A stretch of 64,000 nt of DNA from Poronia punctata (GCA_022579005.1 MU401484.1:95942-159941), one strand, 5' to 3'; shown: positions 51,151-63,833, counted from the stretch's first letter. The notes: generated by a model not told the origin, from the letters alone. Program-made: numbers and translations.

Positions 51151-53751
51151 TCAACTAAGGAGACAGGTGCCATAGGCAGGCAAACAGCTTCCGATAAGAC
51201 AGAAGAGTCCGCAACGCCCGGTCAGCTGGTTGCAGCACGTACCGAAGCGCGAGCCGGTGCAGGTGTAGCCGTTTCTCGGTCCGCATGTTCCGTCTGGTGA
51301 GATGGGCTTGGATGTCGATGTTGGAGTTAAGACTGATGTTGATGTTGATGTAGTCTTTGATGTGGTTGTAGTTGTAGTTGTAGTCGATGTCGATGTCGAT
51401 GTCGATGTCGATGTCGATGTCGATGTCGATGTCGAGGTTGAGGTTGAGGTTGAGGTTGAGGTTGAGGTTGAGGTTGAGGCCGTTGTCGTACTACTCGAGC
51501 TACTTCCCTTTTTTCACACATTCATCATCACCCGGTCCAATGAGCAAGCAGATTATAGGAAGAGAACGACATACCTTGCATCCGCTACCAAAGGCTGGCT
51601 GACATCCCGTCAGACAGTAATCGTCCGTTTTCCCACAGAAGCCATATCTGCAACAGCCTGGTTAGTACATATACTCTATCCTTTGGCCTAAGGTATCGTA
51701 TCTATGCAAGAGCTACACGATACATTCGACCCCTTGAACTTACCGAGAGCAACAATTCCCATAAGTCGATCCCTCGCACGTAATTCCGTTCCCGCAAGTC
51801 CCATCGGTAGAGACGCCCGTCGGTGCTGGTCCTTTAGTAGTAGTAGTAGTAGTTGTTGGATCGTCACTTTATTAGAAAGTCCCCCCGGGGATATGTTAGT
51901 TGAAGTACAGCTTTTTTTCTTATTCGTAATATATACAAAAATAACCATTTTGTCCAAAAAAAGAAAAAGAAAAAGAGAAAAGGGAACGACTTTTGGTAGG
52001 TACTCGTAGGTACACACAACTCTTTCTTTCTTCTTCCTTACCTAGTAGAACACGTGCCGAAGTTGGGATTGCAGTTTGTGCCGCAGTAATCGACAGATGC
52101 GCCGCAGTAGCCGTTTCCAGAGCAGCCTGTATAGGGGTAAGTACTGAGACTGAGACTGGTCAACAAAAGGGGGGGGTTAGAGTAAACTTACAATTTCCAA
52201 ACCTAGACCCCTGACAAGTAACACCATTCCCACAATTCCCATCCGTACTGACGACAAGCGTGCTCGTAGGCGAAGACAGACAAGACCAAGTGCCCGTGGG
52301 CTTGCGAGTGGTAAACGTGTAGCTGGGCACGGTCTTGGTACCGGCACGATACCAGTTCTCGGGCGGGTCGCCCAGACATTCGCCGACGGTGACGGACCTG
52401 TACCCGCTCTTGAAGAGCGAGTCGAGGAAGTAATCGGTCAGGTTGTAGACGGTCTGGTAATGGATGTCGTGCTCGATCTGGAGCCAGCTCGTCCGGCACG
52501 GGTTGCTCCTGGGCACGTTGGCGTCCCAGATGTTCTTGCTCTGCTGGATCGCCACGGGGTCATCGTGCAGATATCCCTCTGTGTCTAGGTCGAAGTATAT
52601 CGCGTGGTAGCCCAGCGCTGCTAGTTGGCTGCCGCAGGTACTTGTGGGACAGATGGAGAAAGGGGGGCTTTTTTTGAGGAGAGTCAGCATATTATATTTT
52701 ACAAACGGATGAAGAAGGAAGAGAAAGAAGAAGAGGAAATGAGTCGCACCGCATATAGGTAGGGAAATAGCCGAGAATATCGTTGAGTGCGATCTCGTTC
52801 CAGTATATCTGGTTCTGGAACTGAGCCGTGGTCAACTGGCTATAATTCTCATGGGACCATGTATGGCTCCCAATCTGATGACCTTCGGCAGCCATCCGCT
52901 ATGTAAAATTTCCCTTTTGTCAACATCACATCCGTTTTTCTCTCTCTTTTACTAATAAACGACATGGAGACGTTACCTGTATGACAGAAGCCCAGGGAAG
53001 GCTGGGATCGTTGAGTTTCCCCTTGTGAAGATTGGTACCTGTAACGAAAAACGTCGCCTTTGCTTGATATCTCTGATAATAGCGAATATCAGTACCTTTC
53101 CCTTATTATTACACACTCAGGAAGGGAAAAAGAGAAAAAAGAAAATAAAAAAAAACGCACCGCAAGCTTATCCAAAAGATCATTCGTATATTCCCAAGGA
53201 CCATCATCAAACGTAAGCGCGATATCGCCATTATTCACGCAGTCGTATATCCCAGCACCTCCATAAGGAACATTTCCCACCTTGGGTCTCGCAATAGTCG
53301 AGGTATCGACACCGGAAGGTTTCTGGTTCCCGTCACATCCTGGGCCGTAGTTGATCTGACAGTCTGGCGATTCACAGTATTCTCGACCTTGACCGCACCA
53401 ACTTTTATTTTTTTTCTTTTTAGCCAAAAAAAAAAGGTTTCTTCTCGCTGTGGCCCCCCAAAAGACTTACCCGTCATAAGAACAACAATAACCGGCTGCA
53501 CAGGAACCGTATCGCGCTCCGCATCTCCCGTCCGTGTTCTGTCTCTCCTTGAGTTCCCCCCTGCGGCTTTGTTCCCTAGCCGTCGTGGTCGTCGTCGCCA
53601 CTGAGCGGATCGCCTCCCATTTCTTATCCGTGTTGAATTCTTCCCGGAACTTTCGCGACCCGGCGAGTCGTGGGAGGGGAATGTCGTCGATGTGGGCAAC
53701 AACTGTTTGGCCGGCGCATAGCGCCAGGGATAAGGCACTCAGCAACCGCAT
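51151..53751 (-). CDS. Secreted chitin deacetylase with four CBM18 modules
   Basis: Carbohydrate esterase 4 enzyme, expected to remove acetyl groups from chitin. Nine exons: 53751-53471, 53401-53161, 53072-52977, 52898-52750, 52667-52192, 52126-52042, 51866-51744, 51647-51575, 51507-51151; 626 residues. Residues 1-19 form a signal peptide. A CBM18 (hevein fold) follows at about 75-116 (CGARYGSCAAGYCCSYDGWC). The NodB domain spans about 145-340: TFDDGP with Asp159 and Asp160, HTWSH with His218 and His222 (metal ligands), RPPF, and LQIEHDIH. The tryptophan of the usual DTxDW motif is replaced (FDLDTEGY). Two more CBM18 modules (about 395-440 and 460-508) are followed by a Ser/Thr-repeat linker from 509 and a fourth, more divergent CBM18 at about 578-624. 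Each later CBM18 is split by introns. The product is extracellular or wall-bound. Confidence 0.92.
51386..51481 (-). repeat. In-frame hexamer arrays coding the Ser/Thr linker
   Basis: Eight copies of GATGTC (51386-51433) run directly into seven copies of GAGGTT (51434-51475) and a final GAGGCC. Read on the minus strand in the gene's frame they encode alternating Ser and Thr. The unit is two codons, so length change would not break the frame. Confidence 0.9.
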
Positions 53752-56700
53752 CCCGCCAGATTTTTGGTCGCTTTATTTCCAAAAGTTACTTATATATATA
53801 TATATGTATATATCACACCTCGATGAAAAAGAACCAACAAGAAGAGCAAAAGTAAAAGGAGCAGTAAATAACCCCCAAAAAATGTGAAAAGAAAAATTCA
53901 CCTAGATATTGAACATGTTTCTTTGGACGGAGGAAAAGATCGCATAGATATAAAGATTAGAGATCTACGACAAGACCGGCCGATTATGCATGTCAAGCAA
54001 GCCACGTTAAGCAGAAAATCATCATCATTCGCCATCACGTACCCTCGTTTAAATTTTTTATTGTTTATGTTGTAACCTAGGGGATAAATCAATCAATCAA
54101 TCAATCACTTCCATCCTAGACTACCATATATTTCTATTCTTGGTTCACCAACCCCCCTTCCCCCCATTACACATGCAATTTGCATGTAAGTAATCCAGCT
54201 CCGAATTTTTCTCATAAACGAAATGAGATATACCCGGATACTACCGTCACGGCTGTACTCGTAATGGCTATGGGAGAAGTAAACCAAGGGTCGCCAAAAG
54301 AAAGAGGCGCGCGTGTGCGTGCTTGGCCCTACCATACTCGTACAGGAAGCGAGGGTACATTCGCAGATGCAAGTGGTCAGCCAATAGGTAAGTGGTGGCT
54401 TGATTTTCCAATGGTCGGATATGACCCATGGTTGTGACCCCCCCTTGGAACACGTCTCTATATTCGTTCTTCTCTTGGGGTTAGGCTGGATAGGGGGGGC
54501 TCAAAGCGCATCTGGTCTCGTCTCGTCTCGTCTCGTCTGGCTGAAAGAAAGAAAGAAATATACAGCATGTTACATGTAGGTATCTATGCGATCTGGTTCT
54601 GGATCGATATGCATGTCTTGACACTTGTTGTAGAAAATGTCTCGTGTCTGACTGGTTGTCAAAAGACGTCTGCTGTTATCTGCTTAGCCGACCCTCCTTA
54701 CTGAGCTCGAGACCATGCATCGTGGCACGACTCTTTACCTCCCATTGTGCTCTACAACTTTGATGCCTACCATACATACATGGAACAGATAGCTAGACGT
54801 AGGTCAGCTGTATGCTTGTTGCCCACACACATACATAAGATCGGGTACTTATATTTTACGTACATAATCTGACCCTGACCAGCTGTGGTAGCGACGGTGG
54901 TAACAGGAGTGACATACCATTTCTACCACTAAGCAAAGAGCCAGCGTAGAAAATCATATTATCCCCTTGGCACCGGAAATAAGTAGGTCACGGCAATGAC
55001 ATATTGCGATATTGCACCCTTCACGGGCCTTCACCCACCAAGCTTATCCACGCCCCGGGTCCAAAGAACACACAAAAGTCAATAGAAGCAGAAAGGCGTT
55101 TTCGTCCGGTTGCGCCACTCGGGACTAACAACGAAAAAAAAAGGGAATTGGGCAGAACAGAGAAATTCCGTCATTGGGAAACTTGGAACCTAAAAACCGT
55201 CGGCAGATCGAGCCGCCACCGAAACGTGACGGGAACCCTTGGTTCGGGATCTGAGTCTTGGAGGCGCGGAGAGAAACAAGGGTCTCTGTGGGGTCATCGG
55301 AGGTATGTACGTGTAAGTACGGGGTCCATGTGTTCGTTCATTCCTTCGTTCGAGATTCAAATTTCCGATATTTCAATGTCCGGAAACCGTTTCCTCTGCC
55401 CTATTCGTGCATGCATGCATGCATGTACTTTTGATGTGTAAACAAAGTACGTGTACGTGTGTAAATGCTTGGCCAGAAAAACAAAGCAAGGTCAATCACA
55501 AACAGGTTGCATCTAAGAAGATTATTGTAGGCTTGCCAAGAACCGCCTCGCTTCTCCAGCCAGCCGGGGATCGATGTCAGTCGATTTGAAAGGGGGAAAT
55601 GCTACGGTACCTACTTCCTTAAATATTAGGTAGGTGCCTTACCTACCTACATAAAGTACTTAGTCGGAGCTGTGACAAACAGGCCACATCAAGTAAAGTT
55701 GAGGAAAGAACAAGACGACCGTGGACCGACCGACCTACCTTACATAAATAAGTTCTCTCTTTACAAAATATCCTAAAATCAAAACGACCCTGCGCGTGCA
55801 TGACGATACGAATCTCGTCGTTGCATCCTACCGACCTTTTCTCATCACCGGTCCCTAAACCTGTGGGGGGGGAAAGGGCGCACAACGAAAGTGTAGGGTA
55901 AAATCCGCGGCGTCCCCCCTCCCCCCTCCAAAGTACGAGTAAAAGAGAGCGGCAGAAAGTTAAATTAATTAATTGGGATGGATTGTTACACGTCCACGTT
56001 ACTGCACTGTAACTTCGTGTCTCGCTTTAGCGAACGAAGCACCATCTGGGAAGGCCTTTTTGTTCTCTTCTCCTTTTCCCTTTTTTTTCTCTCTCATGGA
56101 GGCTGACAAGTCAAGGAAAGTTGAACGAGATTATGTATGAGTATGTCCCGGGTGTCGGGGATATAAAATCACCTGATGCACTTGGCCCACGAGGAAAAGA
56201 TAGGTTGTTGCACGGGAGTGAGACAGAGAGATACAACCATAATGGAATGTTCCTCCTCCTCCTACTTACATGTACTTAAGTCTCAAGACGTACTCATATG
56301 TAGGTATATATAAAGACGAAAGCATCGTGCGCAAAACAACATTTAGCTAAATCTAACTTGTTAACGTCGCCTTCGGTTTCCGTACCACCACCACGGGTGA
56401 CGGTTGACCCCAGGATTTATTAGTTCTAGGTTGGGTAGGTACCTAGGTAAGTAAGTAATTACTTGGACTAGGAACCGGAAGGTGTCAACGGAGATTAAGC
56501 AATCACGTTCCAGATTCTCTTCTCAGCCTGGGACGGACGGGGCTAAAGACAAATATACAAACTCAACGTTTTAAAGGTTAAATTCGATATTCGAGAATGA
56601 AAAGATTCGGATATCGGCTCTAGAACGGAAAGAAAGGATTTGCAGAACGAACGCGTCTTGCGTTGGAGCAAAAGTGGCCGGCAGACGTGGCTGGTGGTCT

Positions 56701-57571
56701 TTCGTCCAATTTACCCTATGTTCCAATGTCAGATTATCTCCGTATTCGACTCGTTTGTGGCATACACGTACTCGTACAGAAATCCCCAACAATGTAAGAA
56801 TGCCACCGAGAACGACCGGCTGAAAAGAGTAGGTACATCATACTTGCAGACAAACCGGACAACGAATTTTCCCCTGCCCTTGTTGTGGTGGCTGTGGCTG
56901 TGGCTGTTCTTTTTAACGGTCTCACAGGGAAGAAGAAGGGAATGTGAGAAAAGAAAATAATCAAAAGCAGGAGAAGGCTGAAGGGAGATAAGTAGAGTTT
57001 TACTTCATATGATATTCCCCATTTTATCTTACCCTACCTTGGGTAAAGTAAAGTAAGTAACACGTCCTGACATCTGCTTGGCGTTGCCAATGGATCGTGG
57101 CCAAGTCTGTCTTGGGTGATTGTAAACGCGGTTTGGAAACGGGATTATGGTACGGTATACTAATGAATACGACGTGGAAAACAAATATTGATTATCCGAT
57201 GTTGTCAGCCAGGTCTTGCGCCGTGGTGAGTGAAAGGCCTCCGACTTTCATGGTAAATTGATGTGTCGATGGTGCATTATTGGTAAGGCTTAGACACCTA
57301 TACAATGGATGTTGCCAGTATTTGTATTCTCCAGACTTCTTTATCAATCAATTTGAATAGATGATGTTTATATATATATGTAGGTATATACCTACTCGTA
57401 TATACTGACTTCGATAATTATCTCGTTACACGATCCATCGTACAGACAAACAAGACATTGAAATATGCTATGCGCTTTTCCCGATATATTCTAAACACCG
57501 TGACCTCATCGTCATTGTAGACGGCCTCTGGGGATATATTGTGTGTAGATTGTGACGACGGATTGGGGTGA
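53752..57571. other. Large gene-free stretch upstream of the chitin deacetylase
   Basis: About 3.8 kb without a supportable gene. It holds five recurrent octamers (54,256, 54,335, 55,934, 56,769, 57,393) and small microsatellites: AATC at about 54,086-54,105, CTCGT at 54,511-54,538, GCAT at 55,408-55,426. The longest open frame (145 codons, plus strand, 55,004-55,441) shows no family pattern. Confidence 0.45.
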
Positions 57572-59587
57572 TCAAAGCGCCTCACCCACCATGTTGCCGA
57601 TTGCGCCGCCGATTTCACCAAATAGGACACCTTTGAATATGTTTTCACCCATGTCTTCGACCCAGTGACCCGACTTCTTTAGTCGCTCTCTCCACAAGTC
57701 TTGATCTTTCTTCTCCAAGTTCTCCCACGTCGTTGCCGGCCCGTGAGCTTCTTCGTCATGGACACCGACATGCAAAGCTGGGAGGCCGTCTGGGCCAACG
57801 GCTCCCAAGTCGTCATGCTTTATAATTGTTTGCTTCGAGGATTGCACGTCAATCCCGCCTAGTAGGTTTTCTATCGTCGTCTTTTTATCTTCTGATGGCT
57901 CCTGTATTCTCGGAACCTTTCTAAGCGGTGCCGTCCATGAGGCCGGAAGGTAGTCTCTGGCCCCAAGCAGGGGCTCACTGATGCCCTTCGCTTCAAGTAG
58001 GACCTGCCCAACAAGTAGGACGATGAGGAATATGGCAGACACCAAGGTGATGACGGTGGCTGGCGACTCGCCCTTGGATTTTAGTGCGACAACGAAGCGA
58101 GATGGCTTCGAGGGTCTTCCTGCCTTGGCTTTCTCCACGTGCTTCTTGATGGGTATACTGTGTACAACGGTTGAACAGCCAACCGAGACGCTAGCGAGCT
58201 TTACGCAGAGCTCTGAGGAAGATTTGCTTGAACCCTTGGGCGGTTCAAAGGTGGAGATGGATAGGTTGGTGATACTTGAGGGATGTACCGACTTGAGCAC
58301 CTGGAAGGGGGCAAGGTCAGACAACATGTCTGTACCAAAAGCCGCCTTGTGCTCCACAGTGTAGAGAGAAATGGATGAGTCGTTGCCGGCGACTGCAATG
58401 ACGAATTGGGCCTCGTCTTGCTTATCAGACGGCGACGCGACGGGCGAGAGGTTGCGCACGGCCAGACTGGTGGCTTTGGAAACACCTTTGGGCAATTTAG
58501 CGCGAATAGACACGCGGGCTTCCTCTTCGTCGTCTTTCGGTAGTCGGAGGCCGTGCAGGGCGACGCCCTGCGACTTCGGACTGTTGACAACGGTGACGAG
58601 GAAGCCCGGCGTCAGGTAGCGCAGGGATTTAAAGGAGGCCTTGGCGGTCTCTCCCTCTTCGGGAGCTATGGTAAACACGCGCTTCGGCTCCGATACCTCG
58701 GCCTTGGAGACCTCGACGGTAAAGACCTCGTGATCGTCGCAGTAGGCGAGCTGGTATGTGTCGGGGCCGGTCTGAATCACGTCGAGGTCCATGGCTTCCA
58801 CGGGAAGATCCAGCCTGCCCCTCGTTTTACACCGCGGGCTGTTGTTGCTGGGTACATCGAACAAGACGATCTGAGGCTGCTTGGACAAACCGGTAGCGGC
58901 GGCGCCCAAACGCGGGGAGGATTTGAGGCCCTCGTGAGGGGGGGAAAGTCTGAGGATCCGCTGGTAGGTGTCTTTGTCCTTATGCACGAACAGCGCATCG
59001 CGCGCGAGCTCGGAGATTTTCACACCGCCAGTCTTGGCCGACTTGCCCGGTTGGGCTATAGCTAGCGCGCGTAGGTGCTTGTTCTCGCCCTTGCTCACGT
59101 CCGCGGGACTCGAATTGACGCCGGCGAGGATATTGGTCGTTGTTGGTTTGTCTTTCTGTGGGCCGACGACAGCCAGGGACATGACATTGTCTTCGTGTGC
59201 GCTCAGTTCTAACTCGGCGATTTCTGAAAGCTGGGTCGCATCGGATGTATCGAGGAGGGTCTGCGAAACAGCTCGACAAGTCAGCTAAGGCCAGCCCACC
59301 CAGTTCCGCTTCATTACACCTATTTATCCACCCCGGACAACAAATAAATTACGGCTGAAAAAAGCAACAAAAAAGAAGGACGGGAGATACGGGAAGAAAT
59401 AGGTAGGATAGTAATCCGAGATATGTTTGGGAAAAAGGGGCCATTGTCATACAATCTTGTTGCCAACTCCATTGCGTCCTGGGCCTCCTCCGCCTGCCAC
59501 GACAAGGCGGTTAGGATCTGCAAAGTCGCAGCAGTACAGAGGGTACGTTAGCTGGATGTTTGCACTGGGTATTATTCGTTTCACCAT
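57572..59587 (-). CDS. sec12: Sec12, ER membrane exchange factor for Sar1 (WD40)
   Basis: Starts COPII vesicle budding by loading GTP onto Sar1 at the ER. Exons are 59587-59453 and 59260-57572, with a 192-nt intron (GTATGA...CGCAG); 607 residues. The N-terminus reads LTYPLYCCDFADPNRLVVAGGGGPGRNGVGNKI, the first WD40 blade with the Gly-rich K-loop found in Sec12. Further beta-propeller strands run to about residue 430, without a clear classical WD dipeptide. One transmembrane segment lies at about 459-480 (VITLVSAIFLIVLLVGQVLL), so the propeller is cytosolic and the C-terminal 125 residues are lumenal. The lumenal tail is acidic, then Gly-rich (GEIGGAIGNMVGEAL), with no HDEL. The family is called from the N-terminal pattern and topology; sequence conservation of Sec12 is low, so certainty is moderate to good. 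Confidence 0.82.
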
Positions 59588-60621
59588 GGTCAAAGTCGGT
59601 CAAATGCGGTCAGGGTCGAGAATATGGGTATAGGTAGGCTAGAGGATTTAAGATATTAAAGTTGGGGAGAGTATGTTTGGTTTCCTTTCAGCTATGCGAC
59701 AACATCATATGGACATACATATGTGTCCGAGTTGAAAGGAACAACTGGTAGCTTGTAGTAGTAGGCAAGGTGGGTAGCTCTCAGAGGCCGTCGGTGCCCA
59801 AGGGAGAGCAGTAATAAGGCACTTATGCGACGCCTAGACCTGTAGCCGAGACCTAAGCACAGGTATTGTCTAGGCCTAACATCGCCGGAAAGGGCAAAGG
59901 AAGTACTTGTCTGTACCTACACCCAACTATCATGTATGGAAGACAGGCCTATGGGAGCCAGTGCTGTATTAGACTTCTCGTACTCGTAGGCTCTCGCTAG
60001 GAGGTAGTCTAATGCTAGAGGTGAACCTTGCAGCTGCAACCACTAAAAATTACTGACAAGCCTCAAATGTAACCTTCGGCGATACTTTTCAATAAACAAA
60101 GACCAACAGCTCAAAGTAGCTAAACGCCGGACATATTTCCTTCATCCCGTAAGGCACGCAATACACAAAACAAGGGGGGGAGAGAGAGAGTGAGAGAGAG
60201 AAAGACAAGAGGGAAAATATTACCTACCTTACACATAACGTACTTCCACGTGCCCATTGCTTTCTACGTGCGTATATTGAGTTCCTGTTGAGAAGTAAGA
60301 GTCCCAAAATCCAAGAAATGTCGGAAGACGCCAAATAGCATCCAAGATATAGAACCGGCACTATCCAAACCCAAATGTAACCTAGCAAGCACACGTGTTT
60401 GCTAGGATTAGACAGTATTATCTCTTTATATATCATCATCATCTGACCTCTATTGTTGTTCGAAGGAAACAACAACAACGTAGGTAGGTATAGGTATCTA
60501 TCTCATAAACATCCAGCTGTTCGTTTCTACCAAGTGGTCAAAAACTGGCCCGTCTATACGCAATCGTAAGTGCATCCCTTATTACTTCACACCGCCCCGA
60601 CATGCCTCATCACCCACCCTT
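59588..60621. other. Intergenic DNA, SEC12 promoter to dioxygenase 3' end
   Basis: One recurrent octamer lies at 59,991 and a GA-rich run at about 60,174-60,204. Short open frames show no family pattern. Confidence 0.45.
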
Positions 60622-61745
60622 TCAGACCTCACCAAGCACGAAATCGTACTTGAGCGTCCACCTAGCCTTCTCATCCCCTATCCTCTCCTCAAACTTGACA
60701 AGAAGGTCATCCTTGACCGCAAACACGGCATCATCCTTGGTATACTTATCCTCGCGATCGAAAACCTGCGTCGTGAGCGGCCTATACCCGTCCGCGGCGA
60801 CGATGAAATGGATATGCGCCGGCCGATAGGGATGTCTATCAAGGAGCTGCAGCAGCTTTCCGGCCGGCCCGTCGTCCGGGACCGGGTACGCCGTGGGGCG
60901 CAGCGCGTACATCTCGTAGCGGCCCTGGTCGTCGGTGCGGAAGCGGCCGCGCAGGTTCATGTCGGGCTGGTCCGGGTCCTGCTGCTCGTATAAGCCGTTG
61001 GGACCTGCGAGCCAGACGTCGACGAATGCGCCCGCCACGGGCTTCCCCGTCGATGCGGACACGACCCGGCCCGAGACGTGTGCTAGTAACGGTTTCGCGT
61101 CTTCGAACCAGGGAGAGTTCATGGCTTCGGGTGAGATCACGCTGCCGCCGTTGGGCAGTACCGGTGCGTCAGCGCGGTAGAATGGCCCTAGTACAGCCGA
61201 GGGTGTCGTTGCTGAGGCGCCGCCGCCTCCTCGGAGTAAGAGCTTCGAGCTGATCTCGTCGACTAGTGTCTCGAGACCGAGCACGTCGCACACGAGTTGG
61301 GTTTCGTTGCGCTTGTCATCTGACATGCGACCTGCCTCGTTTATCTAAAAGAAAGACCCGTGTGAATATCTCTAATAGCAAATCGAACAACGGCCGTGAC
61401 GGAGTCAAGTTGGGAACCAAATCCAAGCCCAGGCTTTTCCCATCAAAGAGATGATATCCACCATCTCCTTCTCAAGGCAGGGGTTGGCTACCTGTCCTGT
61501 CCTAAGAGACAGACAACATACATCACGCCAAGGGGGGCCGAGGGTACACTTACCATCTCCACGCCGGCCATCCACTCTGCAACGGTAAGGTTAACTTCCC
61601 GTGCAAAGTCGTGCAAGTGTCGGACCAGAGCCGGCATGATCTGCTTTAGTCGGGGGTTGGCGTTCGGGCCGGTAGCCGCGATGACGTTTTCCGTAAAGTA
61701 CGGATCATACATCTCGCCGGCGTCGTCTCTGCCTAGATCGCCCAT
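60622..61745 (-). CDS. Intradiol ring-cleavage dioxygenase (catechol/hydroxyquinol 1,2-dioxygenase type)
   Basis: Non-haem Fe(III) enzyme that opens catechol-type rings between the hydroxyls, in the breakdown of lignin- or plant-derived aromatics. Exons are 61745-61554 and 61344-60622, with a 209-nt intron (GTAAGT...TTTAG); 304 residues. The N-terminal helical dimerisation domain has NPRLKQIMPALVRHLHDFAREVNLT and WMAGVEMINEAGR. The catalytic beta-sandwich has VLGPFYRADAP and GRVVSASTGKPVAGAFVDVW. The four iron ligands are Tyr183 (NGLYEQQ), Tyr217 (PTAYPVP), His241 and His243 (RPAHIHF). The 24-residue gap from Tyr217 to His241 matches Acinetobacter catechol 1,2-dioxygenase. There is no signal peptide, so it is cytosolic. 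Substrate (catechol or hydroxyquinol) cannot be settled by eye; the length and the short N-terminal domain favour the fungal hydroxyquinol or catechol group. Confidence 0.93.
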
Positions 61746-63137
61746 TTTTTTGAAACCGTTTCTCCTATATTTACTCCTGAATATGCTTTCGATACCGGGA
61801 GGATGGCTGTGGCTAGAAGGAAATTCCCGAAGAGTAGGTCGTTCTTTATTATACTAGGTAGCTGCTTCTCTTCTCTATTATCATCTCTTTTTTTTTTCAC
61901 TGACAGGGAAAGGCCTAGTTATAAACACATATATATATATAATAAATCGTTGCGACGGGGACGGGTGTAGTAGGATTCAAGGCTTCCTCCTCGACACTGT
62001 CGATGGGTTTCGTCCGTCTGTGTGGGGGGGTTCATTGAGTCGTTTAGGGAAGGCGTCAACGATGAAGCCCAAAGGAGACAGGAGGACTGGACGCCTGACC
62101 ATATATGGAAAACAACATCTCTGATCTTCTTGCGGCAATTATGATATCTAGTGTTTCAAAAAATAAGGCAATATGTTGTGATGCATCAACGGATCGCGGC
62201 ATTGTATACAAACATGGAGAGTGAGTGAAGTGACCGATCCTTACTCAGTACATAGCTCACGACAAACGTTACGTGTAAGTAGGTAACCTTAGATTAGACG
62301 ACAGTCCCAAGCTGTAATTCTAATTATCTATTCTTTTTTTTTTTTTTTCCCTCTTACCACGTGGTTATGGATCACAGTGGCAAGACATCAAGGAGTACTC
62401 GTAATCCTACCGGATATCTTTCCTTTTTACTTTTTTGCTTGTGTTTGCCCTTAGAAAACATTCGAGGCGAAAAACAGTGATTTCGATTGGGGTGTCATCT
62501 TCGCTTCGCTTACTTGCAGTAGTCTAACCTTGGACTAAATACCACTGGGCATAGAATATTGACAAGTCTTCCGCCATTTTACAAAAAACTCAAACAAAAA
62601 AAGGTCTAATTAATGAGAAATGAGAAATGCACAGAGGTGGTCCTTGACCTCTTTGGTACCTACTTATGCAGAAGAGGTGCTTGATGGCACATGTGGTAGG
62701 TAATTTTGAGTTTTACGCGCGTAGCTGGTCCGGTAGATTCAATTCAACAGTGGTCATAACGGCCGCCTTGTTTGTATTGTTTGTAATGTATGTAACACCC
62801 GAGACGGGCGGATGAACTTATTGGTTGCTACACCGCCTCGTGGATGCCATGATACAATAGCAAACCGGCCGCGCCGGCAAACTCATCGGAACAAACGTCC
62901 GACTCGCTTGGCGTGGGAACAATTGCCCGATCTACTTAATTGTCTGTGCCATCTGGCCCGGGAGATCGACAACCAAGGCGATAAGTCGTTAAGCGGATAT
63001 TTTCCCCGATGGATTGTCCAGACACGGGAAAAGTCCGAGAGATACAGAGATACAGAAATACTATAGCGGGTCTCCCCGAAAGGAGAGAAAGATTAATAAT
63101 ATATCTTGAATTGTATGTAAGGTATTACTCATTGCTC
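61746..63137. other. Intergenic DNA, dioxygenase promoter to lipase 3' end
   Basis: This contains the upstream region of the dioxygenase, T-tracts at about 61,888 and 62,335-62,348, and one recurrent octamer at 62,396. No gene was recognised. Confidence 0.45.
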
Positions 63138-63833
63138 TCAATCGACATGATCTGAGCTCTCTTCTATGGGCTCGACTAGGCCTTCCACATCGTCATCTTC
63201 GATAAGTGCCTGGTTCATCGCGTCGAAATCCGCTTCTGTCGTCTCATCATCCGTCGCGTTGCTTGTCTTCAAAAGGCTCTGCAAATCATCCTCGCTAATG
63301 ATGCTCTCGATGCTACCCCGCCTGGCAGGCGTCCGGGTCTCACGTCTGCCCTGTTCTATCAACCGCTCTACCTTGAGCCGGTTCGCAATAAACTTGAGTT
63401 TCGGGAAAGTACTCTGCTGTCCCTCATGTATCATTCGAGCCAGACGCCGAGGGTCGGGATCCGCTAGAATCTTCCAGAGTTCAGACGTCTGCGCCTGAGG
63501 CGAAATGGTGATGGTACCGCTGAACGGCTGCAGCCATAGTTCCGACCAATCCTGACCGAGAAGCCGAGGAAGCAGCTCAAGCGATTTCAAAACTTTGAGC
63601 CACTTCCTAAGATCCAGTTTGATGACTTGTTCCAGAGCAGAGCCCAAATAACCGCCCCGCCAACCGCGGCCTTTTCGGTGCGTGACAGGGGAGCCTACCG
63701 TTCCCCTCGAAGAGAAGAAGAATAAAGAGATGTGCGGATTGACCTGGCTTACAATAGTGAAATTGACATTGAAGTGTAGGTTAAGGGCCTTGATGGGGAT
63801 ATCAGTCCTTAAGCTACCGTCTTTCCACTGTAT
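63138..63833 (-). CDS. Patatin-like triacylglycerol lipase, C-terminal part (TGL4/TGL5 type)
   Basis: The last exon (232 codons including stop) of a lipid-droplet triacylglycerol lipase. It starts at 63833 after an acceptor preceded by a TACTAAC branch site and reads QWKDGSLRTDIPIKALNLHFNVNFTIVSQVNPHISLFFFSS. The DG dyad (KDGSLR) carrying the catalytic Asp of the patatin Ser-Asp dyad is near its start. RKGRGWRGG, KLDLRKWLKVLKSLELLPRLLGQDWSELWLQ and GQQSTFPKLKFIANRLKVERLIEQGR follow and are typical of the fungal TGL4/TGL5 group. The C-terminus is acidic. The nucleophile-bearing GXSXG exon lies upstream, outside or at the very edge of the window. A donor-like GTATAC at about 63,870 could end the preceding exon. 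The 5' part is missing. Confidence 0.88.
   Translation of the reverse strand: MQWKDGSLRTDIPIKALNLHFNVNFTIVSQVNPHISLFFFSSRGTVGSPVTHRKGRGWRGGYLGSALEQVIKLDLRKWLKVLKSLELLPRLLGQDWSELWLQPFSGTITISPQAQTSELWKILADPDPRRLARMIHEGQQSTFPKLKFIANRLKVERLIEQGRRETRTPARRGSIESIISEDDLQSLLKTSNATDDETTEADFDAMNQALIEDDDVEGLVEPIEESSDHVD

Noticed and set aside
55004..55441. 145-codon plus-strand open frame
   Set aside because: There is no family pattern, no splice continuation, and the C-terminus runs into a GCAT microsatellite.
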